A stretch of DNA of 64,000 nt, from assembly GCA_963575745.1 (NCBI GenBank), contig CAUYUJ010018562.1, positions 120,991 to 184,990 on the forward strand, written 5' to 3'. How positions within the stretch are numbered: the first letter of the stretch is position 1; every line of letters begins with the position of its first letter. A program made the translations under genes and the position numbers. Source of the stretch: Prorocentrum cordatum (Eukaryota; Sar; Dinophyceae; Prorocentrales; Prorocentraceae). The notes below the pieces were generated by a model, which saw nothing but the letters and a program-made list of their open reading frames with translations, was not told the DNA's origin and did no database searches. This document shows, one piece after another, positions 41,450 through 51,327 of the stretch.

Positions 41450-41645
41450 TCAAATCGATCAGTCAGATCGGCAATCGAAATTAATCGGATGGGCGGAAAT
41501 CGTAAGCTGAGTCGGGGGAAAAAGTATCGGCGGACATCGGCAAGCTAGCATGCCTCGGAACCCAAATCGGAATCCCAAGTCGAATCGAATCGACATCGGA
41601 AGCCATCGAAGTCGAATCGCATCGAATCGGGGGAATCGGAACGAG
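41450..41645 (-). repeat. AATCG-word cluster upstream of the zinc-finger gene
   Basis: Over a dozen copies of (G/C)AATCG or AATCGAA in 190 bp, some tandem (TCGAATCGAATCG). They lie in the 5' flank of the minus-strand gene and could be promoter-proximal, but no known dinoflagellate promoter element is recognised. Confidence 0.6.
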
Positions 41646-41785
41646 CCCTGATGGAGTGGGCGTGTTAGCCTGCTCCTCTCTTGCCTGGTTAAATTTAACA
41701 GACCATGTGTTCTAAGAACGGCCCCCCTCCTGCGCCGCGAGCGTCAACCACGATCGCCCAAATACGGACCGAAAGCCAGTCAATA

Positions 41786-42310
41786 CGGTCACACAACTGC
41801 CCAAGAAGGCATCGGGACGGTGCAAGAGGGTTCCAAGATTGCCCAAACTGAGCTCAAGACGGTGCCAAGAGGTGCCCGACACGTCCAAAGAGGGCTTTAA
41901 GATGGCGCCCTAAAGGCCCTCGACGGGCAAAAAGCAATGTTTGTGTCCGTTCGGTCCACATAATTTCTTGTAGGCTGACCCTTTCGGGCTTCTGATAACC
42001 GCAGACGTCCCAAGACAGACCAAGAGTGCCTCACGAGGGCCCCAAGACAGCTCAGGAAGGCCCCAAGAGTGCCTGATGGGGGTCCTAAGATAGCCGACAA
42101 CGGGCCCCCAGGACGGCCAAGGAGGCCCACAAGAAGGCCCCAGCATGGGGACCAAGGGGGGGCATCGAAAGCCTGTCCTCCAAGACTGCATCGAAAACTC
42201 TAAGCACGCCCCCGAGAGGGCCCCCCGAAGCTCCCAAGACGTACCCGCGAGACCCTGAGGTGCCCCAAAGGAGCTCCCCAAGAGGCCTCCAAGAGCCGCC
42301 CCAACAGACC
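41786..42310 (+). repeat. Degenerate CCAAGANGGCC repeats
   Basis: About 25 copies of CCAAGA(G/C/A)(G/T)G(C/T)C at 15-30 bp spacing, same family as at 0.9, 17.1 and 42.7 kb. Confidence 0.8.
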
Positions 42311-42364
42311 TTCGGAGGCCTGGTGTGTCTTCCGCAGCAGCACGCGGATTGGTTCCTCACGGCG

Positions 42365-42575
42365 GCGTGTCCTTGATATTGCTGTTGCTCCTCCTCCTCC
42401 TCCTGCTCCTCCTCCTCCTCCTCCTCCTCCTCGTCTTCCTCCTCCTCTTCTTTTTTCTCTTCCTCCTCCTCCTCCTCCTCTCCTCCCCACTCCTCCTCCT
42501 CCTCCTCCTCCTCTCCTCCTCCCCTCCTCCTCCTCCTCCTCCTCCTCCTCCTCCTCCTCCTCCTCCTCCTACCCC
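42365..42575 (-). repeat. CCT microsatellite
   Basis: CTCCTCC tract of about 200 bp that splits two blocks of the CCAAGANGGCC repeat. Confidence 0.95.
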
Positions 42576-42689
42576 CCCTCCTCTACTCGCAGACGGGGGC
42601 ATGCCCCCCCCCCTCTTCCCGGGGCCACGATCTCTTGGAAAAGCGACGGATCCGCCCTCCCGAGGCCACAATCACTAGGTAAAAAACGG

Positions 42690-43130
42690 ACTTACGCTTG
42701 CGTGCCTACGAGACGGCCGAGGCAGGCAATCAAGGCCGCCAAGATGGTCCACGACGCCTCCAAGACGAGCCAAGCTAACCCGAAAGTGGCACAAGATGGC
42801 CTCAACACGGCCCAGGATGTCTCCGAGAGGGCCCACGCGAGCCAAAAAAGGAAACTCCAGCAAGGCCCGAAGAAACCCAAATCACTGATTTCCGTGCGTT
42901 TTCCCGAGGGTGTTCGCATGCTCGCCATTTTCGGGCGACCGTCAGCTCAAGACGGCCCAAGGAGCCCACAATGTGGCCCCAAGACAATCCTAGAGGCCCC
43001 CAATTGGCCCAAGAGGACCGCATGATAGCCAAAGAGACCTTCAGGACTGTCCCAAGAGGGCCTCCGGAGAGACCCAAGACGGCATCAGAAGGCCCTCCGA
43101 CGGCCCAAGACGGCGCCAAGATGGCACGGC
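42690..43130 (+). repeat. Degenerate CCAAGANGGCC repeats, second block
   Basis: About 20 copies of (C)CAAGA(C/T)GG(C/G)(C/A) with GGCCTCAACACGGCCCAGGA-like variants; followed by a CTT/CTC stretch to 43200. Confidence 0.8.
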
Positions 43131-43358
43131 CTTCCTCTTCTTGCTCCGCTTTCTGCTGCTCCTCCTTTTCCTCCTCGTCACCATCATCATCAACATCCTC
43201 GTGATCCCCATCACGGCTCTCCCAAACTTGGGGACACGAGGTGTCACACGTGACGGCGTCACGCGCCTCCCCGAACACCGCTCCTAGGATGCTGGGCTAG
43301 CACGGTGGCGGGACCTGCCGTAGGCAGCTGGATAATCACCCCTCGGCAACAAAGTTGC

Positions 43359-43395
43359 CTTCAGCCAAAACTGGCTTGAACCAAATTGGGCACGG
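43359..43395 (-). other. Tandem relict spliced leader
   Basis: On the plus strand CTTCAGCCAAAACTGG is followed directly by CTTGAACCAAATTGGGCACGG. That is a truncated reverse-complement spliced leader joined to a second, nearly full one, with about five substitutions in total. A truncated-plus-complete pair is what repeated cycles of trans-splicing and reinsertion would leave. A small GGCAAC/GTTGCC hairpin lies just beyond it. Confidence 0.55.
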
Positions 43396-43399
43396 TCAA

Positions 43400-44125
43400 C
43401 AACTTAGAAACTCTTTGGCCGTAGTCTCGCTGGGGAATCACTTACAGCGAAACGAAACGGTCCCGAACGGGCCCTCACCCCAGGGCGTCTGGGGCCCAGG
43501 GAGGGGTCCAAGAGGCCGAAAAAGGCGGAACACTTGAGGCCCAGACCGTCGACACAATGTCTAGTTCGCAGCGCGGCGCCCAGGAATTCTGGACACCCCT
43601 TCTCCAGGACTGGCTCTTCATCCTGAGCCGTTCTCTGAGAGTCCCGGAGCCCAAGGCCCCGCAAAAACCTCCCAGACCATGAGGCCCGGGCGTTGCAACT
43701 TTTCACACCGGGTGATTTTTCGCCCGGCTTCGGACCCAGAGGTCGTCACAGATCGATCCCGCTCCGAAGATGCAGCTGACAGATGGGGTCTAGGGATTCG
43801 GTTGTGATTTGGCGCTCTGGCGCTTGTTTTCGCAACGTCGGATCTCAGGGGAGGACGACAATTTCCTCAGGGCTCCTTCTCTTCACGGCGGTCTTTGGTT
43901 GGAAAAATCCTCGCCTGGGGGAGGCTCACACGCTGTTTCCTCTAGCGGCTAGGTGGCTACACCGTCGCGGGCGCCAAGCTGGGACACGCTTGCGCGAAAC
44001 ACCACCTGGCGTAGCAGATGGGTGAACTGGATGGATGCAGTCGCGGGCAAGATACAAAAGGGGCCGCGACGGCGGATGCACGTGGAAGAAGCCTTGGCTC
44101 ATGGACTGCGATGCGGGGAAGGGGG
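43400..44125. other. No gene recognised
   Basis: Unique sequence. This interval, read on the minus strand, would be upstream of the relict leader. Open frames show no recognisable motif. Confidence 0.4.
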
Positions 44126-44127
44126 AC

Positions 44128-44331
44128 AAACACACACACACACACACTCAAACACACACACACACACACACACACACGTACACACATACACATACACACA
44201 CGCACACACACACACACGTACACGCACCCACATACACACAGACACACAGACACACACGCAAACACACAGACACACACGCACACACACACACACACACGCA
44301 CGCACGCACGCACGCACGCACGCACGAACAC

Positions 44332-44384
<53 letters not shown>

Positions 44385-44482
44385 TACGCACACACACACA
44401 CACACACGCACACACGCACACACGCACACACGCACACACGCACACACGCACACACGCACACGCACGCGCACGCGCACACACT
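44128..44482 (+). repeat. (CA)n microsatellite with CG interruptions
   Basis: About 350 bp of CA dinucleotides; GCACGCACGCACG sub-block at 44297-44328 and CGCACACA periodicity to the end. Confidence 0.95.
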
Positions 44483-45395
44483 TTTTGAGTCGGCGACTAG
44501 GCAGAATAACTGCGCTGGCGGAAAGGCTAACTAAACGGAGGCACATTTGTAGCGCGGCGGGGCGCAATGCAGGTACCAGAAGGAGTCCAGCGGGCCAAGG
44601 GTGCGATACAATCAGGGGCCTGGGGCACCAGGCGGTCAACGAAAAAAAACACACACACATCCTCGAGAAGCAGCCGTGCTCTCGGCCGGAAGGCGGGCGG
44701 CAAGCTGGTCCCCTCGCCGCGGGCCTCGACACGTGCCGAGGCCCCAGGGAGAAGGTAATGTTTGATTCTGGCTTAAGTGGACCATCGCGGGAGATCCACG
44801 GAGACCCTCGCGCGAAAATCAACGTCTCCGAGGACGGGGCCGAACTCCAGCACTTGCCGCTTCCAGCTCGCGCGCGCGCCCGCGCGCCGCGCGCCGCGCG
44901 CCGCGCGCCGCCGCGCATGCAGCCTGTGGGCCCGCGCTCGCTTCGAGGCGACCCGCGCATCGACGCCGAACCTCAACGGGCACGGCAAGAGTGGCCTGTT
45001 CGTGCACGGCTGTTCACCGTTCCACGTGACGCGACAGCAGCGGCCTGCGTGCCTGAGCTCAGCACCCGCCGCCCCCCGAGAGCCACGCACCCAAACCCGC
45101 TCCAGCGAAGGTCCCCAGCAGCCCGGGGGCGGCCAAGAGGGGGGGCGTCCAAGAGGGGGGGGCGCAACTCGTGACCCGCGGCACGTGCGCGGCCCAGGGG
45201 GGGGGGGGGGGGGGCGGGGTCGTGATGAAATAAGAAGAGGCGCTACGAAATCTGGGGAAATGTCATGGCCCCCCCCCTGAGTCATCAGCCTCCTCGCGGC
45301 CGCCCCCAACAGCGGCCTCTCGGGACCATCGGGGCACCCCCGGAACGCTCTCGGCGAGGCGCGGCCTGCTGGAAGCATCCCCGGGGGTGGGATGG
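44483..45395. other. No gene recognised
   Basis: GC-rich sequence with a CGCGCGCC-rich patch at 44868-44920 and a G16 run at 45197-45214. Open frames on both strands reflect composition. Confidence 0.4.
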
Positions 45396-45397
45396 AT

Positions 45398-45486
45398 AGG
45401 AATAGGAGGAGGAGGAGGAGGAGGAGGAGGAGGAGGAGGAGGAGGAGGAGGAGGAGGGGGAGGAGGAGGAGGAGGAGGAGGAGGAC
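45398..45486 (+). repeat. AGG microsatellite
   Basis: Almost perfect (GAG)n of about 29 triplets. Confidence 0.95.
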
Positions 45487-45604
45487 GTCGGAAAACGTTT
45501 GGCCGTGAGTGGTGTGCACGACGGGAGGGTCGGCGACACGAAAGAGCGGCCCTGGGCAAGAGCGGCCTTTGGTGCGCGGCTTGAAGGGTGCGCACTGCGT
45601 GTAT

Positions 45605-45745
45605 TGGGAAGTGTTTTTTTTGGAAGCAGGCTCGACTTCCTGATGCACGCAGTTTTTTGTTGGAAGCAGGTTCGACTTCCCCATGGACTCAGCTCATTTT
45701 TGGAAGCAGGTTCGACTTCCCAATACACGCAGTTCATCACGATCG
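45605..45745 (+). repeat. Tandem repeat with GGAAGCAGG..CTTCC hairpin
   Basis: TTTTTGGAAGCAGG(T/C)TCGACTTCC occurs three times (about 45616, 45657, 45697) with variable spacers that share ACGCAGTT. Each unit can pair GGAAG with CTTCC around a 9-base loop. Confidence 0.8.
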
Positions 45746-45979
45746 GGGCAGGGGGGGAGCTCAAACCCAAGCCTGCGAGCCGCTGCCATCGCGTCCGATT
45801 CGGCGATCGGGGGGCCCCAGAGGGCCCGCACCAGAGGTCACCTCCAAAGAAGGGTCAATCATTGCGTGCAGTCGGGAGTGGTAAGCCGAGGTGGCGGCGA
45901 GCGCTAGGCAGGCAGCTGGTTCGGCAGCACTCGACTCGTGGTGCCCCTCCCCCCTTCCTGTCAGAATCGGCCCCTAGGG

Positions 45980-46592
45980 TTAGGTCGGGCATGTCCAGCT
46001 ACAGGCGGATTTTGGAAGACAAATGAAAAATTGTCAAAATGATCCGTCAAATGGTCAAACATAGTTTTTCCCCCGAACAAGAACGTCCCAAGACTACTCT
46101 GGACGGGACAAAGATCACCCCCCCACTGAATCTGCTGGGGGGGTGGGCACGTGCTGCCGGCACGGGTGGAGGGGGGATTGGAGGAGAAGGAGGAGGAGGA
46201 GAAGGAGGAGGAGGAGGTCGAGGAAAGGGGGAGGATGGCCAAGCTCCGTCGGAAGGTTCGATGCCCACCCCTCGATGAATGGTTATCCCACCCAGGGTAT
46301 GTTTGATTATTTTGGGGGGGGATGGGCTAGCTCCGTCGGAAGGTTCGTCGCCTACCCCTCGATGAATATCCCACCCAGCATATCATATGCTGAATATTAA
46401 TGTATGGTTGGACTATTGTTGGACCATTTCTATTCCAAACATATCTGCGATTTGTTATGACAGTTTTTGACTATGTTTGACAACTTGTATATTATGGTTT
46501 GCTACTTTTTTAACATATCAAAAATCGTCAAACCATATTATGTTTGGACTATTTTTGAACACTCCTCCTGTGGAGGGACACGCCCGACTGAC
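45980..46592. mobile_element. 613-bp TIR element, 8-bp TSD
   Basis: Left end TTAGGTCGGGCATGTCC then CTACAGGCGGATTTTGGA; right end read inward GTCAGTCGGGCGTGTCC then TCCACAGGAGGAG. Flanks CCCTAGGG (45972-45979) and CCCCAGGG (46593-46600) agree at seven of eight positions. Subterminal AT-rich words TCAAACATAGT and GACTATTTTTGAAC resemble those of the 158-bp element. The interior carries an AGG tract and a 98-bp tandem duplication. No transposase. Confidence 0.75.
46222..46390 (+). repeat. ~98-bp tandem duplication inside the 613-bp element
   Basis: GGATGG(C/G)C-AGCTCCGTCGGAAGGTTCG then CCCCTCGATGAAT and ATCCCACCCAG appears at 46222 and again at 46320. Confidence 0.85.
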
Positions 46593-46770
46593 CCCCAGGG
46601 GGTGCCTCTGGGGCCGACCGGCCCGCACGTGCAGACGCAAAAGCGCCCCTCCGGCGGGCGCTGGCCCGCCAGCCGCGGCCGCGCGGGCCCACGAGGCATC
46701 TCTCGTCGGGGCGTCGGCGCTCGCGGCGGAGCGGCCACGGCCCCAGGGGGCATCGACGGGTTCTGCCACG

Positions 46771-47450
46771 CAAGGGCTCCCAACTTCGCGCGTCGCGCTC
46801 AGCGAAGCGCGAGGTGCGAATAACTTCGCGCTCTCGCGCCGCCTCCCGGGGGAGAAGAGGAGGACGAGGAGGGATCGGAGCCAAACCGCGAAGCGCGAAT
46901 AACTTCGCGCCCTCGAGGGCGCCCTTGGATACGGTGGAGGCACTGGAGAAGGAACCGATGGACAAGGAATGGCCGTGGATATCACCGCCGCCCTTGTCAA
47001 AGAAGGAGGCCTCCAGGGTCTGCAGCCCTGGGCGCATTCCTTAACAAACGCCCCTTCCTGTCAAAATCGGCCCCCGGAGCTCTCCTGGAGCCCATGCTTG
47101 TGCGCGAGAGACGTGTTCAACACGGTGCAGTCGAACCTGGGCCAGAAGAACCTCCATCCAGAACACGGGGCCCTCCGCTGGCCAAAGCACCCCAACTCAG
47201 AAACTCACGGAGGGTACCCTTTCCCAGGATGCACCAGAACATCCAACAAACACGAATAGGCGCAAGCCAGGAGGGGAAGTGAGAAGGAGAAGGAGCAGAC
47301 CCTCTCAGAAGGCAACGAGGCTTCTCAGAAGCCCTGGCGCCTGCTGAAAAAAAGTGTCCTGCGTCTTCGGGGGAGACTGAGGAAACTTCTCGGAAGACCG
47401 GGGGGCTTCCGAGCCTCCTGAGAAGGCCCGCCCATTCTCACGTCCGCCCC
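46771..47450 (+). repeat. Segmental duplication with the 49.7-50.3 kb block, copy 1
   Basis: Shares, in the same order, AAGGGCTCCCAACTTCGCGC, GAAGCGCGAATAACTTCGCG, CGGTGCAGTCGAACCTGGGC, CCAGAACATCCAACAAACAC, CTTCTCAGAAGCCCT and CTGCGTCTTCGGGGGAG. Several inverted CTTCGCG/CGCGAAG pairs lie within. Confidence 0.85.
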
Positions 47451-47811
47451 TCGCTCTAAAACAGGGCTAGGATCGGGATAAATCGCTCTCAGAGCGTTCT
47501 GGAGCGCTCCCAGAGCGTTCCGGAACGCTCCGGAGCGGCCGCGGCGCCCAGTACATCCTCCAAACCCGCCGATTCTCAGAGATTTCGAGTTATCCCGATC
47601 CGATTTTGTCCCGATCTTCGCGTCGTTTTACGCTCGTCGCCGGCCATTGTGAGTCGCCCCCTTCCTGTCAACGTCGGCCCCTGGGCCTCTCCGGGAGCCC
47701 CTCCCGACCAGCTCTTCCTCGTCCCGGGTCGACCTGTGGCGGCCTCTCGAGGGCCTGGAACGGTCTTTTTTCCGGCGGCCGAGAGCTGCGATCAACTGCC
47801 CGGACATCGAC

Positions 47812-47885
47812 GACTCTCGACGACTCTCGACGACTCTCGACGACTCTCGACGACGACGACGACTCTCGACGACTCTCGACGACTC

Positions 47886-47923
<38 letters not shown>

Positions 47924-47951
47924 TCTCGACGACGACGACGACGACGACGAA

Positions 47952-47993
<42 letters not shown>

Positions 47994-48020
47994 TCTCGAC
48001 GACGACGACGACGACGACTC

Positions 48021-48076
<56 letters not shown>

Positions 48077-48078
48077 TC

Positions 48079-48110
<32 letters not shown>

Positions 48111-48135
48111 TCTCGACGACGACGACGACGACGAG
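47812..48135 (+). repeat. (GAC)n with CTCTCGAC interruptions
   Basis: Starts as CGACGACTCT in 10-bp tandem, then long GAC blocks separated by CTCTC. Confidence 0.95.
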
Positions 48136-48514
48136 TCCGGGCAGGCGCTGCCGACCGCCGACCTCGGGGCCGGCCCGACGTCCCGAGCCGCTTCTTGGCG
48201 GCCCCGGGGCCCGTCGGGGGCGGAACACCTGGAGGGCCCTGGCGTGTTTCGCTCATATGTTAGAGCGGACCCTAGGCTTATGTTGCTCCCATCGTACATA
48301 CAGACAAGATCCCAGACATCATTTCGAGCACTCAGACAAGCATCGAAACGGTGTCAAACGAGCATCGCCTCCCAGGGCCCTGGACGTGAACACCCTCAGG
48401 TTTCGCTACTCCCGTGGTGCTCGAACTCATCATTTCTGGCGGTCGAGAGGGGGGAGGAGCTATGGGTGTGGGAGGCAGGAACGGTGAAAGCGGGGCAAGC
48501 GGGAGGAGCAAGGA

Positions 48515-49050
48515 TCGAATAGAGAGAGAGAGAGAGAGAGAGAAAAAAAAAAAAAAAACTCCTCCCCCTCTCCTCCCCCTCTCCTCCTCCTCCTCCTCCT
48601 CCTCCTCCTCCTCCTCCTCCTCCTCCTCCTCCTCCTCCTCCTCCTCGCCTCCTCCTCTCCGCCCTCTCTCTACCTCCTCCTCCTCCTCCTCCTCTCTCTC
48701 CTCCTCCTCCTCCCTCCTCCTCCTCCTCCTCCTCCTCCTCCTCCTCCTCCTCCTCCTCCTCCTCAATTGCACAATATGGCCACGAGAGGCCACAATTTCT
48801 GGCGGGACACCTGGCAATACTCCAAGGACGTGGAGGAGGAGGAGGAGGAGGAGGAGGAGGAGGAGGAGGAGAGAGGAGGAGGGAGGAGGAGGAGGGAGGA
48901 GAGGCGGGAGGGAGGAGGAGGGAGGAGGAAGGAGGGAGGAGGAGAGGCGGGAGGGAGGAGGGAGGAGGAGGAGGAGGGAGGAGGAGGAGGGAGGAGGAGG
49001 AGGGAGGGAGGAGGAGGAGGAGGAGGAGGAGGAGGAGGAGGAGGAGGACA
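48515..49050. repeat. (AG)n, poly-A, CCT tract facing GGA tract
   Basis: (GA)n 48519-48542 and A17 are followed by ~210 bp of CTCCTCC. A 60-bp unique spacer (48769-48828) separates it from ~215 bp of GGAGGAGG, so the two arms could pair as a very long imperfect hairpin. A further CCT tract is at 49155-49330. Confidence 0.95.
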
Positions 49051-49329
49051 CCAGAACCCTACAGGCAAGAGCCCTCTTTGCGCGCGGCTCTCGGGAGGCC
49101 GCGGGGAGGCCCGGCCGCCGGAGCGCGCAGGCCGCTGCGATATCGCACCTCCCTCGGCCATCCTCTCCCTCCTCCTCCTGCTCCTCCCTCCTCCTCCTCC
49201 CTCCTCCTCCTCCCTCCTCTCCTCCTCTCCTCCTCCTCCTCCTCCTCCTCCTCCTCCTCCTCCTCCTCCTCCTCCTCCTCCTCCTCCTCCTCCCTCCTCC
49301 TCCCTCCTCCTCCTCCTCCTCCTCCTCCT

Positions 49330-49708
49330 CCGCTTGGCGCTGGAGTGCCGGACACCCCCGCGGGGCCCCGGCTGACTACCTACCAGACCACCCCAACCCA
49401 ACCCGAAGACTCGAATTTGACCCGAATTTCGGGTTGGGGGGGGTACGGGTTCCATATGTGTTTTTTCGACGTTCCCCGACCCCCCCCCCCAACTGGAAAT
49501 GGAGGGCAAAGGGGGGTTTGAGAATCAGCTCACGTAGCTGATTTTCCCGGAGCCTTCCAGCGCCGGAGGCGGCGATGTATCGAGGAATGGGCCCCTCGGT
49601 GAGGCCGCAACCAGCCGCATGCAGCAAATTTCGTAACACCCCCTTTCCCTATCCCCCCCTTTCGCCCGGCCCGAACCAAAGGTCACTCGGGCGAGCGGTC
49701 ACTCTTAC
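49330..49708. other. No gene recognised
   Basis: Unique sequence between a CCT tract and the second segmental copy; GGGTTGGGGGGGGTACGGGTT at 49432-49452 is G-rich. Confidence 0.4.
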
Positions 49709-50330
49709 CAAAGGGCTCCCAACTTCGCGCGTCGCGCTGCGCGAAGCGCGAAGTGCGAATACCTTCGCGCCCTCGCGTTGCCTCCCAGGGGAGAAGAGGA
49801 GGATGAGGAGGAATCGGAGCCGAACCGCGAAGCGCGAAGCGCGAATAACTTCGCGCCCTCGAGGGCGCCCTTGCTTATGTATAGCCGAATGTTGGAACGG
49901 AACGTGGAGTGTGCAAACGTCTGTCTGGCGCTACTCGCCGAAACGTGGGCAAGCTCGTGCGCGAGAGGTGTGTTAAACACGGTGCAGTCGAACCTGGGCC
50001 AGAAGAACCTCCTTCGAGAACACGGGGCCCTCCGCTGGTCAAAACACCACAAATTAGAAGATCACCGAGGGTACCCTTCACAGGATGAACCAGAACATCC
50101 AACAAACACGAATAGGCGGTACGCCAGGGTTGGAAGTGAGAAGGAGAAGGAGAAGGAGAAGACCCTCTCAGAAGGCGACGGGGCTTCTCAGAAGCCCTCG
50201 CGCCTTCCGAGAGAAGTGTTCTGCGTCTTCGGGGGAGCCTCAGGAAACTTCTCAGAAGGACGGGGGACTTCCGAGGCTCCTGAGAAGGCCTTCTCCTTCT
50301 CGCTTTCCCCCCTCGCTCGCCGCCGAACGA
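49709..50330 (+). repeat. Segmental duplication, copy 2
   Basis: Partner of 46771-47450. Extends to the word CCCTCGCTCGCCGCCGAA at about 50309-50326, which also closes the related block at 52075-52265. Confidence 0.85.
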
Positions 50331-51120
50331 AGAACATCACAGTACCCTCCCCGAACCGACCTCGATCTCGTGCCTCGGCCCGGCTGCACGTGCTGCGCTC
50401 CAACACGTGCGCACCAGGGCGGCCACAGAGCTGCACCGGAACACAGGCACCTCCGCTGGCCACCGCGACCCTCGGCCACGAACAGGCGTCCCGCCCCAAC
50501 ATATGAGGCACGGCCCCTGACCCGGAGACCCTCCTGAGCCCGACGTGGCCTTCACATTTCAGCGTCTTGTGTCCACAGTCGGACTTGATGGGAGAGGACA
50601 CGCGAGAGGACGAAAGACCCTTTCCAACGGGCGCACTGCCATAGGAATGTAGGAGGCATGGGTCGCGAGACACAGGACACAAGGGTACCCTTGACTTGGC
50701 AGGGTCGATCTACTAATCTGGGCCGACTGTACGCTGGAGGCCTTCTACGACGTGCAAAGTTTTTCCACTGCGCGACCCCCGAGAGTCCCGACCCTTTCCC
50801 CAGGGCCCGCTTTGCATCACGGGCCGCTTTTTGGTCCCAGGGGGATGCTGAGCACCAGAACCCCCCCGTCGTGATTGCTTCACAGCGCAACCCTGAGATC
50901 CGCCGTCTCGAAGACTTGAAACATCCAATCCACGACCGGAGCACGACCGGAGACCTGAACCCCCTCCACACCCTGTTTCGAGCCGCATCGCTCTGCGAGG
51001 GCCCCGGGGCCCGAAATGGGGCGGCCACGCCCGGCTCGCAAAGTTGCGACGCAAGGATCTCGGGGAAGCCTGTCTTGGGTCGACGCCGCCGACGACGACG
51101 ACGACGACGACGACGACGTC
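50331..51120. other. No gene called
   Basis: Unique GC-rich sequence ending in a short (GAC)n at 51089-51118. Open frames on both strands show no recognisable domain. Confidence 0.4.
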
Positions 51121-51327
51121 CTGGTAGGCGCTGCCGACTGCCGCCCGCAGGCGGGCGGCGGCCGCCGGGGCCCGCACCCGCAGCAGGGCCAGCGCCTCGG
51201 CGGCGGGGAGCGCCCGCCGCAGGCGCTCCGCCAGGCCGCGGCAGCCGCGCTCGGCCGCCTCCGCGAGGGCAGGCGGCGGCGCGGAGCGCCGCGGGCTCGA
51301 CGGGGAGCCCGCACAATCAGGACGCAA
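51121..51327 (-). CDS. Possible Ala/Leu-rich exon
   Basis: The minus frame reads LAEAAERGCRGLAERLRRAL, PAAEALALLRVRAPAAAARL then RAAVGSAYQ, an amphipathic Ala/Leu/Arg pattern. It ends at CAG|GACGTC next to a GAC microsatellite, a plausible GA donor. A related end (AVGSACP then GAC repeat) occurs at about 48140-48180. The high GC makes chance frames likely, so confidence is low. Confidence 0.3.

Noticed and set aside
43953-45174. 379-codon Thr/His-rich frame
   Set aside because: Most of it is the CA microsatellite; the rest is GC-rich filler with no motif.
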